Origin: an uncultured Clostridia bacterium
Lineage (GTDB): Bacteria; Bacillota; Clostridia; Oscillospirales; Oscillospiraceae
Assembly (NCBI GenBank): GCA_947383645.1
Contig: CANDEH010000004.1
Span: 7,136-71,135 of the forward strand
Reading direction: 5' to 3'
DNA length: 64,000 nucleotides
Shown here: positions 18,035 through 26,597 of the stretch, piece by piece
Layout: the number at the start of each line of letters is the position of its first letter
How positions within the stretch are numbered: the stretch's first letter is position 1
The notes under the pieces: model-generated
What the model saw: the letters and a program-made list of their open reading frames with translations, nothing else
Databases searched by the model: none
Told to the model about the DNA's origin: nothing
Program-made: the position numbers and the translations under genes

Positions 18035-18195
18035 TATAGTCAACACACTTGAAAATCGGTAAAGTTCGGCGGGAAAAATGCGGTGTGGACTGTGGTGGCG
18101 TCCTTGGCGGGCGTCAGCCCGCCTGCGTCCTCCGCCTTGCCGCGCCGCATTTTTCCTTGTCTCCTTTTTACCGATTCTCAAGTGTGCAGACTATA
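18035..18195. mobile_element. MITE-like element with 29-bp terminal inverted repeats
   Basis: The left end (18035-18063) and the inverted right end (18167-18195) match over 29 bases with about three mismatches. The ends begin TATAGTC and close GACTATA. Inside are further partial palindromes (GCGGGCGTCAGCCCGC) and AAAAATGCGG facing CCGCATTTTT, but no gene. The 161-bp length, the terminal repeats and the lack of coding capacity are what define a miniature inverted-repeat element. It sits between the immunity-like cluster and sigF. Confidence 0.75.
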
Positions 18196-18328
18196 CCATC
18201 TCTTTCCATGAACGAAATGCAAATGGCTGTGAGTGCGGCCGCCGGAATGTTCCCGGGAATGCAGGGAGCGTGGGAGGAATATAGATACTCTGTGAGAATT
18301 TGGGAGGTTGGACCCACGGCAGGATAGG

Positions 18329-18374
18329 AAAAAGGACAGCGCTCCGGCAGTCTCTTAAAGGCTGCCGGAGCGCT
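18329..18374 (-). terminator. Terminator after sigF
   Basis: A perfect 13-bp stem (AGCGCTCCGGCAG at 18338-18350, complement at 18362-18374). On the minus strand it is followed by CCTTTTT. It lies a few bases after the sigF stop codon. Confidence 0.9.
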
Positions 18375-18381
18375 GGTTTTC

Positions 18382-19086
18382 TCAGTCCTGGAGAGCGAAA
18401 TCCTTCCGCAGTCGATCCAGGGCCCGGCGCTCCAGACGGGACACCTGTACCTGGGAGACCGACAGAATCCGGGCGGTCTGGGCCTGTGTCAGACCCTTGA
18501 AGAACCGGAGGAGAATCGTCTTCTTCTCGCTCTCTGGCAGGGTGTCGATGGCGCTGCGCAGGGCGATCTTCTCCACCATGGCCTCCTCGCTCTCACCGCT
18601 GTGGAGGGTGGACTCCAGCGTCAGCCCATCCCCCAGCTCCTGCTGCAAGCTCTCCGGCGGAGCGGCGGCCAGCTCGGCGGCGGCGATCTCCTCGGCGGTG
18701 AGCCCGGTCTCCGCCGCCAGCTCCGACACCGTCGGATCCCGGCACAGCTGGTGGTGCAGCCGCTCCCGGGCGGCGAAAATGGACAACGCCTGTTCCCGCA
18801 GTCCCCGGCCCACCTTTACCGCCCCGTCGTCCCGGAGGTAGCGGCGGATCTCCCCGGCGATCTTGGGCACGGCGTAGGTGGAGAACTGGGTGCCATAGTC
18901 CGGGTCGAACCCCCGAATGGCCTTTAGAAAGCCCATGCAGCCCAGCTGGTACAGGTCCTCCGGCTCCGCCCCCCGGCCGTAGTAGCGGCGGACAATACTC
19001 CAGATCAGCCCCGCGTTCTCCCGGACCAGCTGATCGCACGCCTCCTGATCCCCCTGCTGAGCGGCGGCGATGCGCTCCAGATTCAT
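18382..19086 (-). CDS. sigF: Forespore sigma factor F
   Basis: A 234-residue sigma-70 family factor that starts the forespore programme after asymmetric division. Region 2 is visible as LIWSIVRRYYGRGAEPEDLYQLGCMGFLKAIRGFD, region 3 as IRRYLRDDGAVKVGRGLRE, and region 4.2 as GLTQAQTARILSVSQVQVSRLERRAL. The start overlaps the spoIIAB stop by 4 bases. Gene order spoIIAA-spoIIAB-sigF distinguishes it from sigG and sigB. A terminator follows immediately. Confidence 0.95.
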   Translation of the reverse strand: MNLERIAAAQQGDQEACDQLVRENAGLIWSIVRRYYGRGAEPEDLYQLGCMGFLKAIRGFDPDYGTQFSTYAVPKIAGEIRRYLRDDGAVKVGRGLREQALSIFAARERLHHQLCRDPTVSELAAETGLTAEEIAAAELAAAPPESLQQELGDGLTLESTLHSGESEEAMVEKIALRSAIDTLPESEKKTILLRFFKGLTQAQTARILSVSQVQVSRLERRALDRLRKDFALQD

Positions 19087-19523
19087 CGCCCGCCGAGGCG
19101 CTGGACGATCCGGCGGCGCATGACCACCTTGGTTCCCTGCCCCTCCCTGGAGGTCACCCGCAGCGTGTCCATAAAGCTCTCCATAATGGTGAACCCCATG
19201 CCGCTGCGCTCCTCGCCGCCGGTGGTGTAGAGGGGCTCCCGGGCCTTAGCCACGTCGGGGATGCCCCGGCCCCAGTCCCGGACGGTGACCTCCAGCACGC
19301 CGCCCTCCAGAATCCGGGCCTTTACCACGATTTTGCCCAATGTGTCCGGGTAGGCGTGGACAATGGCGTTGGTTACCGCCTCGCTGACGGCGGTTTTGAT
19401 ATCCCCGATCTCCTCCAGGGTGGGGTCCAGCTGGGCGGCGAAGGCGGCTACGGCCATCCGGGCAAAGCCCTCGTTGACGCTGCGGCTGGGAAATTCCAGG
19501 TGTATGTAGTTCTCTGCTCTCAT
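19083..19523 (-). CDS. spoIIAB: Anti-sigma F factor and serine kinase
   Basis: A 146-residue GHKL-fold protein that holds SigF inactive and phosphorylates SpoIIAA. ATP-site motifs are present: the N box in AVSEAVTNAIVHAYPD, G1 in DWGRGIPDV, and the G2-type GMGFTIMESFMD. It overlaps sigF by 4 bases and follows spoIIAA after 10 bases, forming the classic spoIIA operon on the minus strand. Confidence 0.95.
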   Translation of the reverse strand: MRAENYIHLEFPSRSVNEGFARMAVAAFAAQLDPTLEEIGDIKTAVSEAVTNAIVHAYPDTLGKIVVKARILEGGVLEVTVRDWGRGIPDVAKAREPLYTTGGEERSGMGFTIMESFMDTLRVTSREGQGTKVVMRRRIVQRLGGR

Positions 19524-19533
19524 ACGTATCCTC

Positions 19534-19839
19534 CTAAATCAGCTTCACATAGCGCCCCAGCCCCGCGGTCTCCAGGACCTTGGCCGCCTGCTTGGGGATA
19601 TTCACCACGATCAGGTTGCCCCCCAGAGCCTCCATCCGCCGCTTGGCCCGCAGGATTACGGCGATGCCGGAGCTGTCCATGAAGGTCAGTTCCCTGAGAT
19701 CCAGCACGGTTTTTCGCGGCAGCTCCTGTTCCATCAGGCGGTCCATCTGCTCCATGAGCCCCCGGGCGCCGTGGTGGTCCAACTCTCCGCCGAGGGAGAC
19801 CGTCAGCGTGCGGTCCGCCGCTGTTGTCTTGATGTCCAT
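19534..19839 (-). CDS. spoIIAA: Anti-anti-sigma factor
   Basis: A 101-residue STAS-domain protein that releases SigF by binding SpoIIAB. The phosphorylatable serine is in LTFMDSSGIAVIL, and the fold's other landmarks LGGELDHHGARGL and GGNLIVVNIPKQAAKVLE are clear. Start at 19839 is chosen from domain length and an AAAGG site upstream; the frame is open further but upstream residues do not fit the family. First gene of the operon. Confidence 0.93.
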   Translation of the reverse strand: MDIKTTAADRTLTVSLGGELDHHGARGLMEQMDRLMEQELPRKTVLDLRELTFMDSSGIAVILRAKRRMEALGGNLIVVNIPKQAAKVLETAGLGRYVKLI

Positions 19840-20165
19840 CCAGTCACGACCTTTCTTTTGAGGTGCAATGCCTCGCTTTAAGGGAAGTATAGCTTGTCCG
19901 GCAGGAAAATTTATGTCGAAATTGGGCGATAAGCCGGTTTTTTCTCTGGAAGGGAGCGGGAAGGACGTGGACATACCGTTGATGCGCCTGCAATCCGGGA
20001 AAAGGGGGCGGGAAACCGGGTCTTAACGAGGCGGAGGACAGGTGCAGGCCGACACCCGACAAGGGCTCCGACAAAGTTGCAGCCTGATTTTTTGTCGGAT
20101 TTTGTTGCTTTTCAAGTTATTCGACTATGCAGCGCAGTGCACCGGTTTTTGCCGCTGCGGCGGCG
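19840..20165. other. Intergenic region upstream of spoIIA
   Basis: About 325 bases that should hold the spoIIA promoter (normally sigma-H driven), which I could not place with confidence. A palindromic segment (TCCGACAAA facing TTTGTCGGA near 20067-20100) and a GC-rich CGCCGCTGCGGCGGCG stretch near 20150 are visible. No gene is seen. Confidence 0.45.
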
Positions 20166-20192
20166 CAAAAAAGGGGCTGCTTTCGCAGCCCC
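20166..20192 (-). terminator. Terminator after threonine aldolase gene
   Basis: GGGGCTGC facing GCAGCCCC with a 4-base loop, followed on the minus strand by TTTTTT. It lies 9 bases after the aldolase stop. Confidence 0.92.
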
Positions 20193-20200
20193 GAGCATAT

Positions 20201-21223
20201 TTAAAGGTTTCTTAAAATTTCAAGCAGCTGCTCCACTTCCTCGGGTCTGGTGGCCCAGGATGTGACAAATCGAATGCAGACCCGGTTGTTGTTCATCGGC
20301 TCAATAATCTCAAAGTCGCACTGCTCCCGCAGCTTTGCCGCGTCGCTGGCGGCAAGAATGGGGAAAATCTGGTTGGTGGTGGAATCTGACAGCACGGAGA
20401 TGCCCAAGTCGGCCAGACCCTGGCGGAGGCGGTCCGCCATCATATTGGCGTGGCGGGCCAGGCGCAGGTACAGACCGTCCCGCAGCACCGCCTCGAACTG
20501 TACGCCTAAGAGCCGGCCCTTGGCCAGCACCGCGCCCTGCTGCTTCATTACATAGCGGAAGCCCTCCTGCAAAGCCGGATTCACCACGACCAGCGCCTCA
20601 CCGAAGAGAAGGCCGTTCTTGGTGCCGCCAATGGTAAAGGCGTCACAATACCGGGCGTAATCCGGAAAGGACAGATCTGCGCCCACCGCGGTGATGGCGG
20701 AGCCCAGACGAGCGCCGTCACAGTAGAGGAGCAGGTCGCGCTCGTCACAGAGATTGTGGAGGGTCTCCAGCTCCGCCCTGCTGTAGACCGTGCCCAGCTC
20801 CGTGGCGTTGGAGAGGAACACCAGGCGGGGTACCACCGTCTGCTCGGAGTTGTTCTTGTCCAAAACCTGCTCGATCATGTCGGCGGTGAGCTTGCCGTCG
20901 GGACAGGGGCAGGGGAGAATCTTGTGTCCGTTGTGCTCGATAGCCCCCGCTTCATGGACATTGATATGGCCGCAGTCCGGGGCGATTACCGCCTCATAGG
21001 GGCGCAGGAAGGCCCCGATGGCCGTCTTGTTTACCTGCGTGCCCCCGGGGAGAAAGTGCACGCCGGCTTCCGGGGCGCAGCAGAGCTCCCGGATGCGCTC
21101 CGCCGCCCGACGGCAGTAGTCGTCGTGACCGTAACCGGGAGTCCTCTCCAGATTGGTGTCACACAGCGCCGACAGGATCTCCGGATGGGCGCCCTCACTG
21201 TAATCGTTGCGGAAATAAAGCAT
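20201..21223 (-). CDS. ltaE: Low-specificity L-threonine aldolase
   Basis: A PLP-dependent fold-type I enzyme that cleaves threonine or allo-threonine to glycine and acetaldehyde. The 340-residue protein begins LYFRNDYSEGAHPEIL and has the substrate/PLP contacts GYGHDDY, FLPGGTQVNKTAI, and the DGARLGSA block. The likely Schiff-base lysine lies in FTIGGTKNGLLFGEALV. Start at 21223 is set by AGGGAGG 8 bases upstream. It appears monocistronic. Confidence 0.9.
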   Translation of the reverse strand: MLYFRNDYSEGAHPEILSALCDTNLERTPGYGHDDYCRRAAERIRELCCAPEAGVHFLPGGTQVNKTAIGAFLRPYEAVIAPDCGHINVHEAGAIEHNGHKILPCPCPDGKLTADMIEQVLDKNNSEQTVVPRLVFLSNATELGTVYSRAELETLHNLCDERDLLLYCDGARLGSAITAVGADLSFPDYARYCDAFTIGGTKNGLLFGEALVVVNPALQEGFRYVMKQQGAVLAKGRLLGVQFEAVLRDGLYLRLARHANMMADRLRQGLADLGISVLSDSTTNQIFPILAASDAAKLREQCDFEIIEPMNNNRVCIRFVTSWATRPEEVEQLLEILRNL

Positions 21224-21290
21224 ACTGTTCCTCCCTAATCCGCGCCCCGGTGGAGGGGCGGTTTGTATATGGAATCTGCCGCAGAACCGC

Positions 21291-22616
21291 TCAGAGCTGG
21301 CTGTGCAGCTCCTTTTTGGCCTTCTCCGCCCGGAGGGCCGCGCCAATGGGGCCGATGCTGGCGACGATGCCTAGGAACAATCCGATGACCAGGTCATACA
21401 CGAAGTCGGGCCACAGATCCAGCGTGTCCATCATGGCGCCGAAGTTCTGGAGAATGTAGCCAATGGAGGCCCGCCCCGGGTTGCTCTCGTTTACTGCGGC
21501 GGCAATGACCCAGGAGATTGCCACGCAGTTGGAGAGGACGATAATCAGAACGGCCACTAGGGTGCTGAGGACGATACCGGTGCGGCCCAGGCCGCCGGCC
21601 AGCTTCTCATAGAACTTCATGGCTAAAAACACCGCCAGATAGCCGGCCAGGCCCGCGATGTACCCCGCCCGGTAGAGGACCACCCACAGGATACCGCCGA
21701 TCACCGCCCCGACCATGGCCCCCAAGAGGCCCAGGCCGTGGTTGACAGGGGCGGCCACCTCTCCCGCCGCCGGGGCAGAGGGCTGGTCGCTGATTACCTT
21801 GTTAATCATGTCGGGGAGCCGCCCGCCGAAGGGGTCCGCCTGCGCGGAACCCTCCGTGCCGGGGGCGTAGGTGCTCACCGGACCGCCGGCGGCGGAGTAG
21901 GAGGCGTTCAGGGGGCTGTCCGACAGGGGGACGGTAACGCCGCTGCCGTCGCTGGAGAGGACCCGGCCTTCGCAGGAGACGGCGGTCTCCGGGGCCTCCG
22001 GATTTCTGCGGAAGGCCAGAAAGAACAACAGCAGGGAGGCTGCGCCGAATACCACCGTGAGAACCGTGAGGATCACGCCGTCATTGGCCCCCTCGGGCTG
22101 GTAGGTGGCGTCCAGGTAGTAGTCGCCCACATAGTCGGAGAAGTTATCGGCGTTGAGAAAGTCTTCGTCGAAAAAGTAGTTGAAATATTCGATGGCCATA
22201 TTTCGGAGGTCGCCGTCGATCTCCACCGGGTAACCATAGAGAGCTGTGTAGCCGGGAGAGGCGTCCCAGTCCTCGTCGGAAAAGGTGAAATCGTAGACAG
22301 CCCTGCAATCCTCAAACTGCTCGTTGGACATGCAGACAATGAAGGGGAAGAGGCCGTACTCGTTGTTGTCGATGGCGAAGTAGCAGCCGTGGTTCTCCCC
22401 TAAAGTAAACGTGGCGAAGGAGTCGGAGAGCAGGTTAAAGCCCAGAACCTGCCGCTGCCCGGCGCCGTCATAGGGGTCGAAGTAGGGAACGTCGTCATCG
22501 GAGTGGGAGGCGAGGGCCTCTGCGGCATCAAAGCCCATCATGCAGGCTATAGCCAGCAGAATGACAGCTAAAACGCCAAACAGGATACGCACCCCTCTGG
22601 AGATCGGTTTTTTCAT
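21291..22616 (-). CDS. Hypothetical multi-pass membrane protein
   Basis: A 441-residue protein with an N-terminal signal-anchor (ILFGVLAVILLAIACMMGF), an extracytoplasmic domain of about 150 residues rich in Asp, Tyr and Phe (YFNYFFDEDFLNADNF), a second membrane segment (VILTVLTVVFGAASLLLFFLAF), a Ser/Gly/Pro-rich cytoplasmic linker, and four or more C-terminal membrane helices starting GLGLLGAMVGAVIGGILWVV. Start at 22616 is set by AAAGGAGG. No family is recognised. It ends 68 bases before the aldolase gene and may be co-transcribed. Confidence 0.7.
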   Translation of the reverse strand: MKKPISRGVRILFGVLAVILLAIACMMGFDAAEALASHSDDDVPYFDPYDGAGQRQVLGFNLLSDSFATFTLGENHGCYFAIDNNEYGLFPFIVCMSNEQFEDCRAVYDFTFSDEDWDASPGYTALYGYPVEIDGDLRNMAIEYFNYFFDEDFLNADNFSDYVGDYYLDATYQPEGANDGVILTVLTVVFGAASLLLFFLAFRRNPEAPETAVSCEGRVLSSDGSGVTVPLSDSPLNASYSAAGGPVSTYAPGTEGSAQADPFGGRLPDMINKVISDQPSAPAAGEVAAPVNHGLGLLGAMVGAVIGGILWVVLYRAGYIAGLAGYLAVFLAMKFYEKLAGGLGRTGIVLSTLVAVLIIVLSNCVAISWVIAAAVNESNPGRASIGYILQNFGAMMDTLDLWPDFVYDLVIGLFLGIVASIGPIGAALRAEKAKKELHSQL

Positions 22617-22677
22617 GGTCGGGCTCCTCCTTTGGTTTCGGTGGGCGGCAGGGAGGTCCACCGGATAACACACCATC

Positions 22678-22706
22678 AATGTAGCATATGGGAGAAAAAA
22701 AGTAAA
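22678..22706 (-). promoter_or_regulatory. Possible sigma-A promoter of the membrane-protein gene
   Basis: On the minus strand TTTACT (22706-22701), 17 bases, TACATT (22683-22678). It lies about 60 bases before the start at 22616. Confidence 0.45.
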
Positions 22707-22792
22707 GTAAGCGCCGTGAATTTCCCGGGAAAGAATTTGACCGGGAAGCCGGATTCTGAACTCCGGACGCTGCCGCAAATTCCAATTCAACC

Positions 22793-22821
22793 TTGACCGG
22801 CAGGGCGAAATGGCTTACAAT
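22793..22821 (+). promoter_or_regulatory. Sigma-A-type promoter of pcrA
   Basis: TTGACC (22793-22798), 17 bases, TACAAT (22816-22821). It lies 69 bases before the helicase start and is divergent from the membrane-protein promoter. Confidence 0.7.
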
Positions 22822-22890
22822 AGGGCGGATAAGCGTGAATGCGGGCGGCTGGAACCGCCTGCTTTTCAGGAGACACAGAAGGAGAAAACC

Positions 22891-25338
22891 ATGACGACAG
22901 ATTTTGTCCGGCGGTACGCCGCCGCCCGGCGCGCTGTGATTGAGCAGCGCTACCGGTACTTGAATCCTCAGCAGCGCCAGGCGGTGCTGACCACCCAGGG
23001 GCCGCTGCTGCTGCTGGCCGGGGCGGGCAGCGGCAAGACCACGGTGCTCATCAACCGGGTGGACAACCTCCTGACCTTCGGCCGGGGCAGCGACAGCGAC
23101 TTTGTTCCCGACTGGGCGGGGGAGGAGGACCTCCAGTTTTTGGAGACCTTCCCCCACGCCCCCTCCCCGGAGGACTGGCAGCGGGCGGTGCGGCTCTGCA
23201 CGGTGGAAGCGCCCCGCCCCTGGGAGATCATCGCCATCACCTTCACCAACAAGGCCGCCGGGGAGCTGAAGGAGCGCCTGGGCCGCACCTGCGGCGCCGC
23301 CGCCAGCGACATCTGGGCCGCCACCTTCCACTCCGCCTGCGTGCGGATTCTCCGCCGGAACATGGAGGACCTGGGGGAGGGGTTCAGCAACGCCTTCACC
23401 ATCTACGACACCGACGACAGCCGCCGTGTGGTGAAGGACGTGCTGAAGGACCTCAATCTGGAGGAGAAGGAGTTTCCTCCGCGCACCGTGCTCTCCATCA
23501 TCAGCGCCAGCAAGGATTTAGGCGAGTCCATTGACGACTTTGCCAGGCGGGTGAACGCCTCCGATGACTGGCGCATGGCCCGGATCGTCAAAATTTACAC
23601 CGCCTACGACCAGCGCCTCCGCTCCGCCAACGCCCTGGACTTTGACGATCTGATCCTCCACACCGTCCACCTGCTCCAGCGCAACGGGACAGTGCGGGAG
23701 TACTATCAGAAGAAGTTCCGCTACGTGCTCATCGACGAGTACCAGGACACCAACCACCTCCAGTACCTCCTCTCCAGCCTCCTGGCCGGGGAGCGGGGGA
23801 ACCTCTGCGTGGTGGGGGATGACGACCAGAGCATCTACCGCTTCCGGGGGGCCAACATTGAGAATATCCTCAGCTTCGAGAGCCAGTACAGGAACGCCCG
23901 GACCATCCGCCTGGAGCAGAACTACCGCTCCACCCAGAACATTCTGGACGCGGCCAACGCCGTCATCAAAAATAACGCCGGCCGGAAGGGCAAGACCCTC
24001 TGGACGGAGAACGGAACCGGGGAGCGGGTGCAGATCAAGACCGTGTTCAGTGAGAGCGACGAGGCCAACTTCATCGCATCCTCCCTCATGACCGACTACA
24101 CCCGGGGGGGAAACTGGCGGGACAGCGCCATCCTCTACCGGATGAACGCCCAGTCCAACGCCATCGAGATGGCCCTCCGGCGCAACGGCATCCCCTACAA
24201 GGTGGTGGGGGGCGTAAAGTTCTTCGACCGGGCCGAGGTGAAGGACATGCTCTCCTACCTCTGCCTCATCGCCAACAGCGCCGACGACCTGCGCCTCCAG
24301 CGGGTGATTAACGCCCCCGCCCGGGGTATCGGGAATACCACCGTGGAGCGGGTCCGCCAGCTGGCCGCAGAGCAGGGCCTGCCCATGTACGACATCCTCC
24401 AGGACGCGGAGGGCTACGCCGACCTCCGCCGCTCAGCGGGGAAGCTGCGCCAGTTCGTGCGGATGATCGAGAGCCTCACGGACCTCTCCGAGGAGATGCC
24501 CCTGCCGGAATTCTACGACTTGGTCTGCGAGCGGTCCGGCTACACCGCCGCCCTCCAGGCCAAGGGCGACATGGAGAGCCGGGGCCGCCTGGAGAACATC
24601 CAGGAGCTGCGATCCAGCATCGTCAGCTTCCTGGAGAGCGAGCCGGAGGACGACTCCCTGGCCGGCTTTCTGGACACCGTGGCCCTCTACACCGATCTGG
24701 ACAGCACCGCCGACAGCGACAACGCCGTGACCCTTATGACTATGCACAGCGCCAAGGGACTGGAGTTCCCCAACGTCTATGTGGCGGGCATGGAGGAGGG
24801 CGTCTTCCCGGGCAGCCGGGCCATCGGCGAGAGCGAGGAGATGGAGGAGGAACGGCGGCTGTGCTACGTGGCCATGACCCGGGCCAAGGAGCGGTTGGTG
24901 ATGACCACCGCCCGCCAGAGAATGCTCTACGGCCGCACCACCAGCAACATGCCCTCCCGCTTCCTGGAGGAGGTCCCCGCCGCCAACAGCGAGTGGCAGG
25001 GCAGGCAGCAGGGGAGGGGGATGGGTTCCTTCTCCGACCGTGAGACCGGGGAGACCGGCGGCTACGCCCGGTCCGCTCCCACCCGCCGCGACAGCCGCGC
25101 CCCCGCCCCCGACCGGGGCTACAGCGCCCCCCGCGCCTCCACAGCGGCCTCGCCTACGGCGGACCTGCTCCCCATCGCCCAGGGCGACGCCGTACAGCAC
25201 AAGACCTTCGGCAAGGGCTTGGTCCTCTCCATCCGCAAAATGGGCAACGACGCCCTCATCGAGGTGGCCTTCGACGAGGTAGGCACGAAGAAGCTGATGC
25301 TGCGGGCGGCGGGACCGCATATGACGAAGACTTCTTAA
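22891..25338 (+). CDS. pcrA: ATP-dependent DNA helicase PcrA/UvrD
   Basis: An 815-residue superfamily 1A helicase for excision repair and replication-fork clearance. Motifs in order: LNPQQRQAV (Q motif), LAGAGSGKTT (Walker A, about residue 50), AITFTNKAAGELKERL (Ia), LIDEYQDTN (II), VVGDDDQSIYRFRGA (III), RLEQNYRST (IV), LMTMHSAKGLEF (V) and YVAMTRAKERL (VI). The C-terminal HKTFGKGLVLSI segment is the Tudor-like domain that binds RNA polymerase in PcrA. A low-complexity linker precedes it. ATG 22891 follows AAGGAG; upstream in-frame codons lie in the promoter. Confidence 0.96.
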   Translation: MTTDFVRRYAAARRAVIEQRYRYLNPQQRQAVLTTQGPLLLLAGAGSGKTTVLINRVDNLLTFGRGSDSDFVPDWAGEEDLQFLETFPHAPSPEDWQRAVRLCTVEAPRPWEIIAITFTNKAAGELKERLGRTCGAAASDIWAATFHSACVRILRRNMEDLGEGFSNAFTIYDTDDSRRVVKDVLKDLNLEEKEFPPRTVLSIISASKDLGESIDDFARRVNASDDWRMARIVKIYTAYDQRLRSANALDFDDLILHTVHLLQRNGTVREYYQKKFRYVLIDEYQDTNHLQYLLSSLLAGERGNLCVVGDDDQSIYRFRGANIENILSFESQYRNARTIRLEQNYRSTQNILDAANAVIKNNAGRKGKTLWTENGTGERVQIKTVFSESDEANFIASSLMTDYTRGGNWRDSAILYRMNAQSNAIEMALRRNGIPYKVVGGVKFFDRAEVKDMLSYLCLIANSADDLRLQRVINAPARGIGNTTVERVRQLAAEQGLPMYDILQDAEGYADLRRSAGKLRQFVRMIESLTDLSEEMPLPEFYDLVCERSGYTAALQAKGDMESRGRLENIQELRSSIVSFLESEPEDDSLAGFLDTVALYTDLDSTADSDNAVTLMTMHSAKGLEFPNVYVAGMEEGVFPGSRAIGESEEMEEERRLCYVAMTRAKERLVMTTARQRMLYGRTTSNMPSRFLEEVPAANSEWQGRQQGRGMGSFSDRETGETGGYARSAPTRRDSRAPAPDRGYSAPRASTAASPTADLLPIAQGDAVQHKTFGKGLVLSIRKMGNDALIEVAFDEVGTKKLMLRAAGPHMTKTS

Positions 25339-25340
25339 AG

Positions 25341-25568
25341 ATAGGAGATATGAGATAGGAGATAGGAGTTAATGTGTCGCCTGCGGCGACGAATTTGAAT
25401 TTTTAAAGTGGAGAGAATGGAGTGTGAGTTTCGGTAAGAGAGCAAGAGTTCTCTTCCTGTCGGAACAATCAAATCATCCGGCGAAGCCGGTTACCTTCAC
25501 TCCTATCTCCTATCTCCTATCTCCTATCTCCTATCTCCTATCTCCTATCTCCTAACTCCTATCTCAAG
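25341..25568. repeat. Inverted heptamer-repeat intergenic element
   Basis: The left arm (25341-25371) holds copies of ATAGGAG/ATATGAG. The right arm (25499-25566) is at least eight copies of the complementary CTCCTAT. The 125-base centre contains small palindromes (CGCCTGCGGCG, TCCGGCGAAGCCGG). Transcribed, the arms could pair into a long hairpin. Related arms occur at 13976-14001, 15735-15760, 27096-27194 and 28607-28655. No gene is present. Confidence 0.8.
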
Positions 25569-25585
25569 AAACCGGAGGTTTTAAT

Positions 25586-26470
25586 ATGTACGAACTCTGC
25601 CAGGTAGCCGCCAACAGCTACTACATCGACTGCCCCGCCAAGATGGGGCTCTACCGCTTTTCCGACAGTGAGGTGTGCCTGATTGACAGCGGCAATGACA
25701 AGGAGGCCGGGAAGAAGGTCAGGAAGATTCTGGACGCCAACGGATGGAAGCTGCGCGCCATTGTCAACACCCACTCCAATGCCGACCATACCGGGGGAAA
25801 CCGGTACCTCCAGCAGCAGACCGGCTGCGCCGTCTACGCCGCAGGCATTGAGGCTGCCTTTGTCGCCGACCCCATCTTAGAGCCCGCCTTTCTCTACGGC
25901 GGCTACCCCTGCGCTGACCTGCGCCACAAGTTTTTGATGGCACAGAGCTGTGAGGTGCGGCCTGTGACGGATCCCGGATTTCCCGGGGAGTTGGAGATCG
26001 TCCCTCTGCCGGGGCACTTTTTCCATCAGATCGGCCTGCGGACACCGGACGGCGTGGTGTATCTGGCCGACTGCCTTTGCAGCGCGGAGACGCTCGCGAA
26101 ATACCAGCTTACCTTTCTCTACGACATTGCGGCGCAGCTCGCCACGCTGGACAAGGTGGAGGCCATGGAGGCCCGGTGCTTTGTCCCGGCCCACGCCCCC
26201 GCGGGCCCCTCGGTGAAGGAGCTTGCAGCGCTGAACCGCCAAAAGATCCACGAGATGCTGGCGCTGATCCAGAGCCTCTGCTGGGGCGGGAACACCTTCG
26301 AGGACATCCTTCAGGAGCTGTTTACCCGCCTGGGCCTGCGGATGAACTTCGAGCAGTACGTCCTGGTGGGGAGTACCGTCCGATCCTACCTGAGCTATCT
26401 CCGGGATGCCGGAAAGATTGAGCCGTCCTTTGAAAACAACCGCCTGGTTTGGTCGGCGCCGGAGGGCTGA
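25586..26470 (+). CDS. MBL-fold metallo-hydrolase
   Basis: A 294-residue metallo-beta-lactamase-fold protein. The metal motif reads VNTHSNADHTGG: the usual HxHxDH has Asn in place of the second His, as I recall for one Firmicute subfamily. Further ligands are in LPGHFFHQIG, YLADCLCS and FVPAHAP. The C-terminal 90 residues form a helical extension. The substrate is unknown; such proteins are often hydrolases of thioesters or phosphoesters. GGAGG precedes the ATG. Confidence 0.82.
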   Translation: MYELCQVAANSYYIDCPAKMGLYRFSDSEVCLIDSGNDKEAGKKVRKILDANGWKLRAIVNTHSNADHTGGNRYLQQQTGCAVYAAGIEAAFVADPILEPAFLYGGYPCADLRHKFLMAQSCEVRPVTDPGFPGELEIVPLPGHFFHQIGLRTPDGVVYLADCLCSAETLAKYQLTFLYDIAAQLATLDKVEAMEARCFVPAHAPAGPSVKELAALNRQKIHEMLALIQSLCWGGNTFEDILQELFTRLGLRMNFEQYVLVGSTVRSYLSYLRDAGKIEPSFENNRLVWSAPEG

Positions 26471-26514
26471 GAGGGATTGTTCTCCACTGCGGCGAAAAAT
26501 TTTTCAAAAATTGG

Positions 26515-26565
26515 GGAACCTTTTAGGGAGGATGTGAGTCTAATCCCATAGTCCGTCAGACGGAC
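26515..26565 (+). promoter_or_regulatory. ECF-sigma-like promoter and palindrome before DUF4358 gene
   Basis: GGAAC (26515-26519), 18 bases, GTCTAA (26538-26543) resembles extracytoplasmic-function sigma promoters. A perfect palindrome GTCCGTC-A-GACGGAC (26551-26565) follows near the expected transcript start. A similar GGAAC/GTCTAA pair occurs at 47004-47031 with 17-base spacing. Confidence 0.5.
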
Positions 26566-26597
26566 GTTGAAAAAACAAAAAAGGAGACCAATTGGAT

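Noticed and set aside
25499..25566. CTCCTAT repeats as a possible CRISPR array
   Set aside because: The units are 7 bases in direct tandem without spacers, and no cas gene is present.
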